Shown piece by piece: positions 52,193-60,758 of a stretch of 64,000 nt of DNA. This stretch comes from Muribaculaceae bacterium (GTDB taxonomy: Bacteria; Bacteroidota; Bacteroidia; Bacteroidales; Muribaculaceae). The stretch spans positions 1 to 64,000 of the forward strand of contig JAEETL010000002.1 in assembly GCA_016290325.1 (NCBI GenBank). The letters are read 5' to 3'. The notes beneath the pieces are model-generated. The model had not been told where the DNA came from. It saw only the letters and a list, made by a program, of their open reading frames with translations, and ran no database searches. Position 1 is the stretch's first letter, and every line of letters begins with the position of its first letter. A program made the position numbers and the translations under genes.

Positions 52193-53818
52193 CTATTTCA
52201 GGTATGTGTAGCGGTAGTCGGTCGGTGACACGAGGGTCTCCTTGATCACGCGCGGGATGATCCAGCGGATGAGGTTGAACTCGCCACCAGCCTTGTCGTT
52301 GGTACCACTGGCACGGGCACCACCAAAGGGCTGCATACCTACAACGGCGCCTGTCGGCTTGTCGTTGATGTAGAAGTTACCAGCGGCATAGCAGAGCTTG
52401 TCGGTCAACTTCTCCACCTCAAGGCGGTCACGGCCCCAAACAGCACCGGTCAGGCCATAAGGCGAGGTCTCGTCACACAGGCGAGCGGTCTCGTTCACCT
52501 TGTCGTCGTCATAGGGGTAAACCGTCAGCACAGGGCCAAAGATTTCCTCTTCCATCGACTTGAAGCGCGGATTGGTGGTCTCAATCACGGTGGGCTCAAC
52601 AAACCAGCCTTTCTTCTTGTCGCACTTGCCACCGATGACGATTTTGGCATCATCAGCCTCCTTGGCAAAGTCGATGTAGCTCTTGCACTTGTCAAACGAA
52701 GCCTCGTCGATCACGGCGTTGATGAAGTTCATGGGGTCTTTCACGTCACCCATCTTCACCTCCTTGCACATGGCCTTGATGTCCTTCAGTACGTCGGGCC
52801 ACAGGCTCTTGGGGATGTACATGCGCGAAGCAGCCGAACACTTCTGGCCCTGGAACTCAAACGCACCGCAGAACGCAGCGGTTGCCACGGCCTTCTTGTC
52901 GGCACTGGGATGAACAAAGATGAAGTCCTTGCCACCGGTCTCACCCACGAGACGGGGATAGGAGATGTACTTGTCCACATTCATGCTGGCCTGTTTCCAC
53001 AACGACTTGAACGTGGCGGTGCTGCCGGTGAAGTGGATGCCGCTGAAGTACTTGCTATCGGTAGCAACCTCGCCGATAAGGGCGCCGCTACCGGGCAGGA
53101 AGTTGATCACGCCGTCGGGCAGACCGGCTTCCTTGTAGAGTTGCATCAGGTAATAGTTGCTCAGCAGGGCGGTGGTAGAGGGCTTCCACAGGGCCACGTT
53201 ACCCATGAGCACGGGAGTCATGCACAGGTTGCTGGCAATCGAGGTGAAGTTAAACGGGGTAACAGCCAGGATAAAGCCCTCGAGGGGACGATACTCGGTG
53301 TGGTTCAGTTGGCCCACGCCGTCCTTGGGCTGCATGCCGTAAATCTTGCTGGCATAGTGCACATTGTAGCGGAAGAAGTCGATGGTCTCGCAAGCCGAGT
53401 CGATTTCGGCCTGGTAGATGTTCTTGCTCTGGCCCAGCATAGTAGCGGCATTCATGATGGGACGATACTTGGTGGCGAGGAGCTCAGCCATCTTCATCAC
53501 GATAGCGGCGCGGGTAGTCCACGGTGTGCGGCTCCACTCTTTCCATGCCTTCATAGCGGCATCGATGGCCATCTTGATCTCTTTCTTGGTCACCTTGTGG
53601 TAGGTGGCGAGCACGTGTTTGTGGTCGTGGGGGCAGGTAACGGTACCCGTGTCACCAGTGCGGATTTCCTTGCCACCGATGATGATGGGGATATCGACTA
53701 CGAGTTTACTCTGGCGCTCGAGTTCAGCCTCGAGAGCAACGCGCTCGGGAGAACCGGGCATATAGGCCTTCACCGGCTCATTGGCGGGAAGGGGAAAATT
53801 GATAACAGCGTTATTCAT
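52193..53818 (-). CDS. pruA: 1-pyrroline-5-carboxylate dehydrogenase
   Basis: This 541-residue aldehyde-dehydrogenase-superfamily enzyme oxidises glutamate semialdehyde/P5C to glutamate. RLVGETGGKDFIFVHPSA supplies the catalytic glutamate and FEFQGQKCSAASRMYIP the nucleophilic cysteine. The MQPFGGARASGTNDKAGG segment is typical of stand-alone P5CDH (PruA/RocA). Length fits the family. It lies 179 bases downstream of the ornithine aminotransferase gene on the same strand, so the two act in sequence in ornithine breakdown. Highly biased codon use creates a long antisense frame. Confidence 0.93.
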   Translation of the reverse strand: MNNAVINFPLPANEPVKAYMPGSPERVALEAELERQSKLVVDIPIIIGGKEIRTGDTGTVTCPHDHKHVLATYHKVTKKEIKMAIDAAMKAWKEWSRTPWTTRAAIVMKMAELLATKYRPIMNAATMLGQSKNIYQAEIDSACETIDFFRYNVHYASKIYGMQPKDGVGQLNHTEYRPLEGFILAVTPFNFTSIASNLCMTPVLMGNVALWKPSTTALLSNYYLMQLYKEAGLPDGVINFLPGSGALIGEVATDSKYFSGIHFTGSTATFKSLWKQASMNVDKYISYPRLVGETGGKDFIFVHPSADKKAVATAAFCGAFEFQGQKCSAASRMYIPKSLWPDVLKDIKAMCKEVKMGDVKDPMNFINAVIDEASFDKCKSYIDFAKEADDAKIVIGGKCDKKKGWFVEPTVIETTNPRFKSMEEEIFGPVLTVYPYDDDKVNETARLCDETSPYGLTGAVWGRDRLEVEKLTDKLCYAAGNFYINDKPTGAVVGMQPFGGARASGTNDKAGGEFNLIRWIIPRVIKETLVSPTDYRYTYLK

Positions 53819-53836
53819 TTTATGTTTTAAGTTTTT

Positions 53837-53878
53837 AGTTACTAGTTTTTAGTTACTAGTTTCTAGTTACTAGTTTTT
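53837..53878. repeat. Three tandem copies of a 14-bp repeat
   Basis: AGTTACTAGTTTTT at 53837-53850, AGTTACTAGTTTCT at 53851-53864 and AGTTACTAGTTTTT at 53865-53878 lie just upstream of the P5C dehydrogenase start. Related degenerate CTAGT-containing sequence is upstream of rlmN at about 47309-47342. It could be a slippage-prone spacer or a binding array. Confidence 0.7.
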
Positions 53879-53953
53879 GTTTGTTTTTGGTTGAATATGG
53901 ATGGTTAATGAGTAGAGCTAGAGTTTTTAACCCCTAAACTCTAACCTTTAAAC

Positions 53954-53990
53954 TTCAAGTGCCGCATGCGAATGGCATGCGACACTTGAA
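53954..53990 (-). terminator. Hairpin after the ornithine aminotransferase gene
   Basis: TTCAAGTG and CGCATGC (53954-53969) pair with GCATGCG and CACTTGAA (53975-53990), 15 base pairs with one C-A mismatch and a 5-base loop. It lies 8 bases beyond the rocD stop on the minus strand. The T-run is poor, so it may only partly separate rocD from pruA. Confidence 0.6.
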
Positions 53991-53997
53991 TGATAAA

Positions 53998-55299
53998 TTA
54001 TCCGAACATCTGCTCGAAGGTCTTCTTGATGATGCCGATGGCCACCATGAGCTCGTCCTTGGTGATGCACAAGGGAGGAGCAAAGCGGATGATGTGGTCA
54101 TGGGTCGGCTTGGCCAGCAAGCCGTTGTCACGCAGCTTGAGGCAGATGTCCCAAGCGGTCTTGCCCTCGACGGGCTTTGTAACGATGGCGTTCAACAGAC
54201 CGCGGCCGCGCACCTGCACGATGAACGGTGAGTTGATCTTCTTGATCTCCTCGCGGAAGATCTTACCCATCTTCTCGGCGTTCTGAACGAGCTTCTCGTC
54301 CTTCACCACCTTCAAGGCCTCAACTGCCACGCGGGCAGCCAGCGGGAAACCTCCAAAGGTTGAGCCGTGCTCGCCGGGTTTCACGTTGAGCATGATGTCA
54401 TCGTCGGCCAAGCAAGCCGAAACGGGCAGCACACCACCACCCAGGGCCTTGCCCAGGATCACGATGTCGGGACGGATGCCGTCGTGCTGTGAGCACAGCA
54501 TCTTACCCGTGCGGGCGATACCGGTCTGCACCTCATCGGCAATGAAAAGCACGTTGTGCTCGTGGCACAAGTCAAAGCATTTCTTCAGGTAGCCATCATC
54601 GGGAACGAACACGCCAGCCTCGCCCTGGATAGGCTCAGCGATAAAGGCGGCCACTTCGTTGCCATATTTCTCAAGCGCTTTCTTCAGCGCCTCGGGATCG
54701 TTATAAGGAATGCGGATGAAGCCAGGGGTCAGGGGACCGTAATCGGCATAGCTGCTGGGATCGTCGCTCATGGTGATGACGGTCACCGTGCGGCCGTGGA
54801 AGTTACCCTCACAGCAGATGATTTTCACCTTGTCGTTGGGGATACCCTTCTTGGCTACACCCCAGCGGCGGGCAAGCTTCAGAGCGGTCTCAACGCCCTC
54901 GGCACCGGTGTTCATGGGCAGCACCTTGTCATAGCCAAAGTAGCTATGCATGAATTTCTCATACTCGCAGAACGCGTTGTTGTAGAATGCGCGTGAGGTA
55001 AGGCACAGCGAGTTGGTCTGGTCCTTCAGCGCCTTCACGATGCGCGGGTGGCAGTGGCCCTGGTTAACAGCCGAGTAGGCCGACAGGAAATCGAAGTATT
55101 TCTTGCCCTCTACGTCCCACACATAGATGCCTTTACCCTTCTTCAGGACTACGGGCAGGGGATGGTAGTTGTGAGCGCCATAGCGGTCTTCCATCGCGAT
55201 GTAGCGCTTGGTCTCGGCACCCAGCGGATTGGGTTGACAATTGTTTTTCTTACTCTTGGTTTCTTTTTTCACAGCAGGTTTGGTTTTCTTTGTTGCCAT
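53998..55299 (-). CDS. rocD: Ornithine aminotransferase
   Basis: This 433-residue class III PLP aminotransferase converts ornithine and 2-oxoglutarate to glutamate semialdehyde and glutamate. [33 protein letters not shown] and [18 protein letters not shown] (PLP lysine) are hallmark segments; [14 protein letters not shown] is near the start. The first 25 residues are lysine-rich and not conserved. It has a -7 box at 55351-55358 and pairs functionally with the P5C dehydrogenase gene downstream. Confidence 0.93.
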   Translation of the reverse strand: MATKKTKPAVKKETKSKKNNCQPNPLGAETKRYIAMEDRYGAHNYHPLPVVLKKGKGIYVWDVEGKKYFDFLSAYSAVNQGHCHPRIVKALKDQTNSLCLTSRAFYNNAFCEYEKFMHSYFGYDKVLPMNTGAEGVETALKLARRWGVAKKGIPNDKVKIICCEGNFHGRTVTVITMSDDPSSYADYGPLTPGFIRIPYNDPEALKKALEKYGNEVAAFIAEPIQGEAGVFVPDDGYLKKCFDLCHEHNVLFIADEVQTGIARTGKMLCSQHDGIRPDIVILGKALGGGVLPVSACLADDDIMLNVKPGEHGSTFGGFPLAARVAVEALKVVKDEKLVQNAEKMGKIFREEIKKINSPFIVQVRGRGLLNAIVTKPVEGKTAWDICLKLRDNGLLAKPTHDHIIRFAPPLCITKDELMVAIGIIKKTFEQMFG

Positions 55300-55350
55300 G
55301 TTGTAATGTTAATTGGTTTAAGATGATTAAAGTAAAGTATTTTTACCCTG

Positions 55351-55358
55351 CAAATATA
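55351..55358 (-). promoter_or_regulatory. -7 box for rocD
   Basis: The minus strand reads TATATTTG (TAnnTTTG match), predicting a leader of about 45 bases before the ATG at 55299. Confidence 0.6.
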
Positions 55359-55647
55359 ACCCATTTTGCTCAACCTCATAACAGTTTCACATTATTTAAC
55401 TGTGGCATTTTGCTACTGTAACAACTCTGTCTCGCTGTCCCATGCCAAGCCTCAATGTCACTAAGTCCTTTTTGTGGGTTTTATCGCTCGTGAACAGGAT
55501 TAATCAATTGTCACGAGGATTCATTTGTCTTGTAGGCCTTATAAGCCTTATAATTTTTTGAAATAAAAAGCCGCCCTCGCTGGTATCTCGCGGGGGCGGC
55601 GGTGATGTCTGCCTCAGGATGATGCGTTTCAAGGGTGGGGAGGGGCA
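55359..55647. other. Non-coding spacer between rocD and rng
   Basis: Apart from the rocD promoter side and the rng terminator at 55570-55600 I see no gene, RNA or clear repeat in this spacer. A short local duplication (AGGCCTTATAAGCCTTATAA, around 55535-55554) is present. Confidence 0.5.
55570..55600 (-). terminator. rng terminator
   Basis: GCCGCCC (55570-55576) pairs with GGGCGGC (55594-55600), with further partial pairing inside. On the minus strand it is followed by TTTTTATTT. It lies about 50 bases past the rng stop at 55648. Confidence 0.75.
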
Positions 55648-57294
55648 TCAGTCCTGGTTCTCGTCTTCAGCATTGGCTCCTGACCGCTTGGAACGTCGTT
55701 CCTTCTTGCTGGTCTCGCTGCTGCTGGTGTCTTTTTCATCTTTAAGGTCAATCTCGTTACGATCTTTGTCGATGACCTTATACTCAAGGTAGTTGAGCGA
55801 CTGATCGGGCAGGATGCGGAATTTGCGCTTGAACTCCCTGCGCCATTTCCAGTATTCGCTCACAATACCCTTCTTGAGGTAGGCATCAACAAACGGATGG
55901 ACATACATAATGAAGTTGCTCGCTTTCAACGTGTTGACAAGGTAATCAATCTTGTCTTTCAACTTGTCGGTAAAAAGCAATGAAGGCTGCACGTGGCCGG
56001 TGCCTCCACATGATGGGCAGGTCTCGGCGGTGGCGATGTCCAATGCGGGTCGCACACGCTGACGCGTGATTTGCATGAGTCCGAATTTGCTCAGCGGCAG
56101 GATGTTGTGGCGCGCGCGGTCTTTTTGCATCACTTCGCGCATGTGCTTGTACAGTTCCTGCCGGTGTTCGGCCTTGGCCATATCGATGAAGTCAATCACG
56201 ATGATGCCGCCCATATCGCGCAGGCGCAACTGCCTGGCTATCTCGTCGGCGGCGAGCAGGTTCACGCTCAGCGCGTTGCTTTCCTGGTCGGTGCTGGTGC
56301 GCGATCGGTTACCTGAGTTTACATCGATGACGTGAAGGGCTTCGGTGCTTTCTACGATTATGTATGCGCCCGATTTGAAGGATACCGTCTTTCCAAACGA
56401 CGACTTGATCTGTTTGGATATGCCAAACTTGTCAAAAATAGGAGTGTCGTCGCTGTAAAGTTTGACGATTTCGCTGCGATCGGGGGCTATCAGGTTCACA
56501 TAGTCGTGGATTTGTTCATACACTTCGGCATTGTTGACTTGAATGCTCTCAAACTCGGGATTGAAGATGTCCCTGATCTCTCCGACGGCACGGCTTTCTT
56601 CCTCATAGACGAGGGCGGGAGAGGTGGCCTGCTGTATCTTGGCAATGGCGTCATCCCATGCTTTGAGCAGTATCTTGAGCTCGGCGTTGAGCTCAGCTGC
56701 TTTTTTGTTCTCGGCCGATGTGCGCACGATGATCCCGAAGTTCTTGGGTTTCATGCTCTCGATAAGTCTGCGCAGTCGGGTCTTCTCGGCATGGTCCTTA
56801 ATTTTTTGTGAGACCGAGATGCGGTCGTTGAATGGAGTGAGCACCATGAAACGCCCGGTGAAGGTGATTTCGGTGGTGAGTCTAGGACCCTTAGTCGATA
56901 TGGGCTCTTTGGCGATTTGCACCAGCAGTTCCTGCCCTTGAGTGAGCAAGTCTGAGACTGTTCCGTGTTTGTCGGTCTCGGGCTGGTTCTTGATTTTGCT
57001 GATGCTTACTGGCCGTTTGTTGGGATTATCGCGTACCGTCTTGATGTATTGAGAAAAAGTGTTGAATTGTGAACCCAAATCAAGGTAATGAAGGAATGCG
57101 TCCTTGGGATGGCCTACGTTGACAAAGGCGGCATTAAGTCCCGGCATCAGCTTCTTCACCTTGGCAAGGTAGAGGTTGCCCACAGCATAGGAGGCGTCTC
57201 TCGTCTCCCGCTGCAATGACACGAGTCGGCCGTCTTCGAGCAGTGCCGTTGTCATGTCTTTGGGCGTGACGTCAACTACTAGTTCACTTCTCAT
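55648..57294 (-). CDS. rng: Ribonuclease E/G family protein
   Basis: This 548-residue endoribonuclease acts in rRNA maturation and mRNA decay. An S1-like domain (about residues 35-130) is followed by the RNase H-like/DNase I-like catalytic region with GGIIVIDFIDM (metal aspartates) and the zinc-link TAETCPSCGGTGH. I choose ATG 57294 (MRSELVVDVTPKDMT), the typical Bacteroidetes start; 26 extra upstream residues are hydrophobic and unconserved. The C-terminal ~30 residues are charged and low-complexity (SKKERRSKRSG). No long RNase E-type scaffold arm is present. Confidence 0.93.
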   Translation of the reverse strand: MRSELVVDVTPKDMTTALLEDGRLVSLQRETRDASYAVGNLYLAKVKKLMPGLNAAFVNVGHPKDAFLHYLDLGSQFNTFSQYIKTVRDNPNKRPVSISKIKNQPETDKHGTVSDLLTQGQELLVQIAKEPISTKGPRLTTEITFTGRFMVLTPFNDRISVSQKIKDHAEKTRLRRLIESMKPKNFGIIVRTSAENKKAAELNAELKILLKAWDDAIAKIQQATSPALVYEEESRAVGEIRDIFNPEFESIQVNNAEVYEQIHDYVNLIAPDRSEIVKLYSDDTPIFDKFGISKQIKSSFGKTVSFKSGAYIIVESTEALHVIDVNSGNRSRTSTDQESNALSVNLLAADEIARQLRLRDMGGIIVIDFIDMAKAEHRQELYKHMREVMQKDRARHNILPLSKFGLMQITRQRVRPALDIATAETCPSCGGTGHVQPSLLFTDKLKDKIDYLVNTLKASNFIMYVHPFVDAYLKKGIVSEYWKWRREFKRKFRILPDQSLNYLEYKVIDKDRNEIDLKDEKDTSSSETSKKERRSKRSGANAEDENQD

Positions 57295-57608
57295 CGCAGA
57301 AGGTGTAGGGTGAAAACCAATAAAAATATAACAGATTGATACATCAACGATTAATCTTAATGTGATATACAATCGGCACTTGCATGGCTGCCAGGTATCG
57401 TCCCGCTGGACAGTGGCAGTTCAAGGGTGCTTAGGAAAAGGGCTCGATGTGGAGGCCCCGTTTGGGGTCATCTCCTGAAATAGAAAACAGGAACAAACCA
57501 ATTGACACTATGGGCTTCACTCCTAATTATATTCATGACGCCTCATTGTGCGTGCCAATTCGTTTGTTCCCGCTATTTCACAGTTGTCACAGATTGACTA
57601 CGCAACAG
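57295..57608. other. Non-coding spacer upstream of rng
   Basis: This 314-base gap holds the expected rng leader. I see no clear TAnnTTTG box. A modest hairpin (CTGCCA pairing with TGGCAG, about 57391-57418) is present. A plus-strand frame at 57447-57719 runs antisense over the small basic protein gene and is not a convincing gene. rng may be transcribed by read-through from the HU and small-protein genes. Confidence 0.4.
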
Positions 57609-57701
57609 TTACTTTTTGTTTTTGTGACGGTTCTTGCGCAGTCTTTTTTTACGCTTGTGCGTAGCCATCTTGTGGCCTTTGCGTTTTTTTCCGTTTGGCA
57701 T
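57609..57701 (-). CDS. Small basic AURKAIP1/COX24-like protein
   Basis: This is a 30-codon gene starting MPNGKKRKGHKMATHKRKKR and ending RKNRHKNKK. More than half of the residues are lysine or arginine. It matches the tiny AURKAIP1/COX24-domain proteins annotated in many Bacteroidetes, thought to be related to a mitochondrial ribosome-associated family. The reading frame is intact and ATG-initiated, and it lies 58 bases downstream of the HU gene on the same strand. The function is probably ribosome-linked (inference). It is easy to miss because of its size. Confidence 0.8.
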   Translation of the reverse strand: MPNGKKRKGHKMATHKRKKRLRKNRHKNKK

Positions 57702-57759
57702 GTTATTAATTATTTATAATGAATTAATTATGATGTGTTGTCAATCTCTTGGCCAGCGA

Positions 57760-58032
57760 TTACTTCACCTGATCCATGAACACCTTAGCGGGCTTGAAAG
57801 CGGGGATCTTGTGCTCTGGGATGATGATAACAGTGTTCTTGCTGATGTTGCGGGCAGTCTTCTGTGAACGGGTCTTCACGATAAAGCTACCAAAACCGCG
57901 CAGGTACACATTCTCGCCATTTGCCAGCGAATCCTTAACGGTATCCATGAACTTCTCAACGGTTTCCAGAACCGATGCTTTGTCAATGCCTGTTGATTGA
58001 GCAATCTCTCTTACGATTTCTGCTTTAGTCAT
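57760..58032 (-). CDS. HU/IHF-family DNA-binding protein
   Basis: This is a 90-residue nucleoid protein. MTKAEIVREIAQSTGIDKAS and the DNA-binding arm region VYLRGFGSFIVKTRSQKTAR with NTVIIIPEHKIPAFKPAK are standard. It forms dimers that bend DNA. It is transcribed toward the small basic protein and rng. A near-consensus -7 box lies about 150 bases upstream, leaving a long leader that includes a short hairpin at 58123-58137. Bacteroidetes have several HU paralogues; which one this is cannot be told. Confidence 0.93.
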   Translation of the reverse strand: MTKAEIVREIAQSTGIDKASVLETVEKFMDTVKDSLANGENVYLRGFGSFIVKTRSQKTARNISKNTVIIIPEHKIPAFKPAKVFMDQVK

Positions 58033-58372
58033 TGTATTTCTAAATTTAATGTTTTGGGTTAAAAAATTAAATGATCATATCTCTCTAATTGCTTCATCTT
58101 CAAGAGGTTGTTGGGTTTTCTTTTGGCGAGGCGCCAAATAAAAAGCGCCCAAAATTGAGCCCCTTTTCGATTTTGCGACTGCAAATATCGGCATTTTTTT
58201 CTAATTAAGTGCTAATATTCAGCATTTTTTGTAAAATTTTTTTTCTTCGCATGTTTTTTTTTGATTCGTGCCGATTGGATTTGGCGATGGCTGATTATCT
58301 TGATTTTATCGTTTTTGGCACTAAGATTTCATTTTGGCACGTGTTTTGGGTAGTTGATTGCCACTTTTTCAC
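58033..58372. other. Divergent regulatory region between the HU gene and the sufT-like gene
   Basis: The minus strand has GATATTTG at 58182-58189 (7 of 8 match to TAnnTTTG), a possible HU promoter. A 6-bp hairpin (TTGGCG-AGG-CGCCAA) is at 58123-58137 within the predicted HU leader. The plus-strand promoter of the sufT-like gene is at the right end. No small gene is evident; a 74-codon plus-strand frame at 58209 is AT-rich and overlaps the promoter. Confidence 0.45.
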
Positions 58373-58380
58373 TACTTTTG
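58373..58380 (+). promoter_or_regulatory. -7 box of the sufT-like gene, deciding its start
   Basis: TACTTTTG matches TAnnTTTG only 10 bases before the ATG at 58390. Transcription should start at about 58384-58387, so the mRNA would be nearly leaderless. An earlier in-frame ATG at 58354 lies upstream of this box and cannot be used from it. Confidence 0.6.
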
Positions 58381-58389
58381 CGGCCAGTT

Positions 58390-58710
58390 ATGGAACAAGA
58401 ACAGAAACTGAAAATCGAGGAAGGCATCGTTAAGATGCTCAAGACGGTCTATGACCCTGAGCTGCCTGTCGATGTTTATAGCCTGGGGTTGATTTATAAA
58501 ATCGATCTGGGCGACGACGGCCATGTGGATATTGATATGACGCTTACCGCGCCCAACTGCCCGATCGCTGATTTCATCTTCGAGGATGTGAGGCAAAAGG
58601 TTGAGAGCGTGGACGGTGTGACCAGTGCGACGGTCAACCTGGTGTTTGAACCCGAGTGGGATCCACGCATGATGACCGACGAGGCCAAACTGGAACTGGG
58701 TATGATGTAA
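58390..58710 (+). CDS. SufT-like (DUF59/MIP18 family) iron-sulfur assembly protein
   Basis: This 106-residue protein of the MIP18 family is involved in iron-sulfur cluster assembly or transfer. VYDPELPVDVYSLGLIYKID carries the conserved DPE segment, and LTAPNCPIADFIFEDV supplies the conserved cysteine. The C-terminal FEPEWDPRMMTDEAKLELGM is characteristic. I choose ATG 58390 because of the promoter position and because the upstream extension is not conserved. It is followed 61 bases later by the LpxH-like gene, which is possibly co-transcribed. Confidence 0.88.
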   Translation: MEQEQKLKIEEGIVKMLKTVYDPELPVDVYSLGLIYKIDLGDDGHVDIDMTLTAPNCPIADFIFEDVRQKVESVDGVTSATVNLVFEPEWDPRMMTDEAKLELGMM

Positions 58711-58771
58711 TCTAGGCTTTTGGCTCTAGGTATTAGGCGCTAGATAAGTTAACGGGAGATAAAGCAGTAAT

Positions 58772-59530
58772 ATGTCCAAGAACACCTATTTTATATCTGA
58801 CCTGCACCTCGGGGCAAAATATATGGATGACCCCGTGGGGCGCGAGCGGCGCGTGTGCCGCTTTTTGGACTCCATTAAGGATGATGCTGCCGAGTTGTAT
58901 TTGCTTGGTGACATCCTGGACTACTGGTACGAATATAAATATGTGGTGCCCAGGGGATATATCCGTTTCTTTGGCAAATTGGCTGAGTTGGCCGACAGTG
59001 GCGTGAAACTCACTTGGGTGACGGGCAATCACGACGTGTGGTTGTTTGACTACCTGCGCGACCAGCTGGGGATGACGGTGCTCAAGGGGCACACGGTGGT
59101 CGAGACGGCTGGAAAGCGTATCCTCATCGCCCATGGCGACGATGTGGGTGTCCAGCCGGTGATGTACCGCTTCACGCGCTGGTGCTTTTATAATAAGGTG
59201 TGCCAGTGGCTTTATGCCGCTATCCATCCACGTTGGACCTATCCCATTGCCACCGGGTGGTCTAACGAGAACCGCACAGGACGTGACCCCGCCAGGCAAC
59301 AGGCCGTGTCAGAGCGTGCCGCCGAGCGGCTCATCGATTTCTCCCGTGATTTTTATGCCAACCATCCCGACATCGAAGCCTTCGTTTACGGTCACCTTCA
59401 CATTGCCCGCATGAACGAGGCCGATGGGATGCCGCCAGTCATCTTTTTGGGCGATTGGATCTCGCTGTGCTCCTATGTCGTTCTTGACAGCAATGGGCAA
59501 TTTTCCCTCAAATTCTTTGAAAAACAATAA
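58772..59530 (+). CDS. LpxH-like UDP-2,3-diacylglucosamine diphosphatase
   Basis: This 252-residue calcineurin-like metallophosphatase has all metal motifs: ISDLHLGA (Asp-x-His), LLGDILDYW (Gly-Asp-x2-Asp), VTGNHDVW (Gly-Asn-His-Asp), AHGDDVG and YGHLHIAR. The arrangement is typical of LpxH-type lipid A enzymes, which release lipid X from UDP-diacylglucosamine at the inner membrane. Its C-terminal half resembles the Bacteroidetes branch. A different phosphodiester substrate is possible. It stands downstream of the SufT-like gene. Confidence 0.85.
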   Translation: MSKNTYFISDLHLGAKYMDDPVGRERRVCRFLDSIKDDAAELYLLGDILDYWYEYKYVVPRGYIRFFGKLAELADSGVKLTWVTGNHDVWLFDYLRDQLGMTVLKGHTVVETAGKRILIAHGDDVGVQPVMYRFTRWCFYNKVCQWLYAAIHPRWTYPIATGWSNENRTGRDPARQQAVSERAAERLIDFSRDFYANHPDIEAFVYGHLHIARMNEADGMPPVIFLGDWISLCSYVVLDSNGQFSLKFFEKQ

Positions 59531-59650
59531 AAATTAAGCAATCGTTTGCATTGCTGATTTTCAAACGATTAAGTCAAATTTTTCAAAGCGGATTCAAAAA
59601 ATATGTTTTATAACATATAATTTGAATGTCCATAGTTCAAAAAATGACTA

Positions 59651-59658
59651 TAATTTTG
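59651..59658 (+). promoter_or_regulatory. -7 box upstream of a short terminated transcript
   Basis: TAATTTTG matches TAnnTTTG. No coding start follows within the next 200 bases, but a strong terminator hairpin is at 59715-59752. This suggests a short RNA or a regulated leader rather than a normal gene promoter. Confidence 0.5.
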
Positions 59659-59664
59659 CGCCAT

Positions 59665-59752
59665 AAACCTGAAACAATCTTTTTTACCTTAGAAATTTTA
59701 CCTATTTGAAACCTAAAAAGGAATTTTAAGTTAAGACTTAAAGTTCCTTTTT
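59665..59752 (+). ncRNA. Candidate small RNA or attenuated leader
   Basis: Predicted from the -7 box at 59651-59658 and the terminator at 59715-59752. The hairpin has a 17-bp stem (AAAAAGGAATTTTAAGT at 59715-59731 with 59736-59752, one G-U-type mismatch), a 4-base loop and a built-in T-run. The resulting transcript would be about 85-90 bases with an A-rich single-stranded 5' half. No protein frame fits. If read-through occurs, it could also be a leader of the acid phosphatase gene. Confidence 0.35.
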
Positions 59753-59829
59753 AAATTTTACCCTTTTCCCCTATTTCATTGCCTTGAAAAAGGCTAGCGC
59801 CAATTATCACTTGAACAAATTATTTGTAC

Positions 59830-59837
59830 TACTTTTG
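59830..59837 (+). promoter_or_regulatory. -7 box for the PAP2 phosphatase gene
   Basis: TACTTTTG matches TAnnTTTG and predicts a leader of about 25 bases before the ATG at 59869. It argues against using the in-frame ATG at 59824, which lies before the box. Confidence 0.6.
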
Positions 59838-59868
59838 CACAGTCAAAACGATAACTGTTTATATGATT

Positions 59869-60720
59869 ATGAAGAAGTTTTATGTAATTGCATTGTCCAT
59901 GGTCATGGCGGCCATGACGATGAATGCGCAGAATGAGATCCAGCCTTATCTCACTGTTGATCAACTACCTGACCTGATTAAGTGCTTGCCGGCACCTCCT
60001 GCATTTGATAGTCCCGAATTTGCTTACGATATGGAACGCTTTGCCTGGGGCAAGTTACAACGACTCGACACTGAACGCGCCGAGATCGCCAGGCGCGATG
60101 CCGTGTGGTCTTACGAGGCCTTGCTAGCTGAGTTTTCGGTTCCCTTTGGTTTGGCGATTACTCCTGAGAACACGCCCGAAATCTGGAAGTTGATGGTGAC
60201 CAGCCTCACAACGACCGATGCCATGCGTGTCGCACCCAAGGCCTATTATCATCGCCAGCGCCCCTTTGAGCGTTACCAGGACAAGATGCTCACCGATGAG
60301 GAGGCCGAACTCTCGGGTGAAGGTTCATATCCCTCGGGCCATACCATGCGTGGTTGGACTGCCGCCCTGTTGCTTGCCGAGGTGAATCCCGCTGCTGCCA
60401 ATGAGATCTTTGCCCGTGGCTGGATGTACGGCGAGAGCCGCGTGATTGTGGGCGCCCACTGGCAGAGCGATGTGGACGCCAGCCGTGTTGCTGCCAGCAT
60501 CGGTTATTCGGCCCTGCAGGGTAGTGCTGAGTTCCGTGAGCAGATGGCCAAGGCCCAACGCGAGTTTCTCAAGAAGACCGGCAAGTTGTCAAGTGACCAC
60601 AGCGTGAAAGCCAACGCATCTACACTCACTGGCAAAGCTAATCGCCTCGACAACATTAAGGCCACCGATGCCAGCCGTGGCACCATCAGCAAGGATAAAA
60701 AGAAAACCAAGAAAAAATAA
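59869..60720 (+). CDS. PAP2-type acid phosphatase, exported (class A)
   Basis: This 283-residue protein has a signal peptide (KKFYVIALSMVMAAMTMNA). The full vanadium-phosphatase signature is present: Lys124-x6-Arg131-Pro132 (KAYYHRQRP), YPSGHT (His158) and SRVIVGAHWQSD (Ser190, Arg191, His197, Asp201). It removes phosphate from nucleotides or sugar phosphates in the periplasm. The C-terminal ~70 residues are lysine-rich and low-complexity. ATG 59869 is used because the -7 box lies just upstream. It is a single gene ending at a terminator. Confidence 0.9.
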   Translation: MKKFYVIALSMVMAAMTMNAQNEIQPYLTVDQLPDLIKCLPAPPAFDSPEFAYDMERFAWGKLQRLDTERAEIARRDAVWSYEALLAEFSVPFGLAITPENTPEIWKLMVTSLTTTDAMRVAPKAYYHRQRPFERYQDKMLTDEEAELSGEGSYPSGHTMRGWTAALLLAEVNPAAANEIFARGWMYGESRVIVGAHWQSDVDASRVAASIGYSALQGSAEFREQMAKAQREFLKKTGKLSSDHSVKANASTLTGKANRLDNIKATDASRGTISKDKKKTKKK

Positions 60721-60758
60721 TCGGTTGGTTACAACCAGCATTTATTGAGAAAAAAGGG

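Noticed and set aside
52910-53830. 306-codon plus-strand frame opposite the P5C dehydrogenase gene
   Set aside because: It is a shadow frame rich in glycine, histidine and valine, with no domain recognisable.
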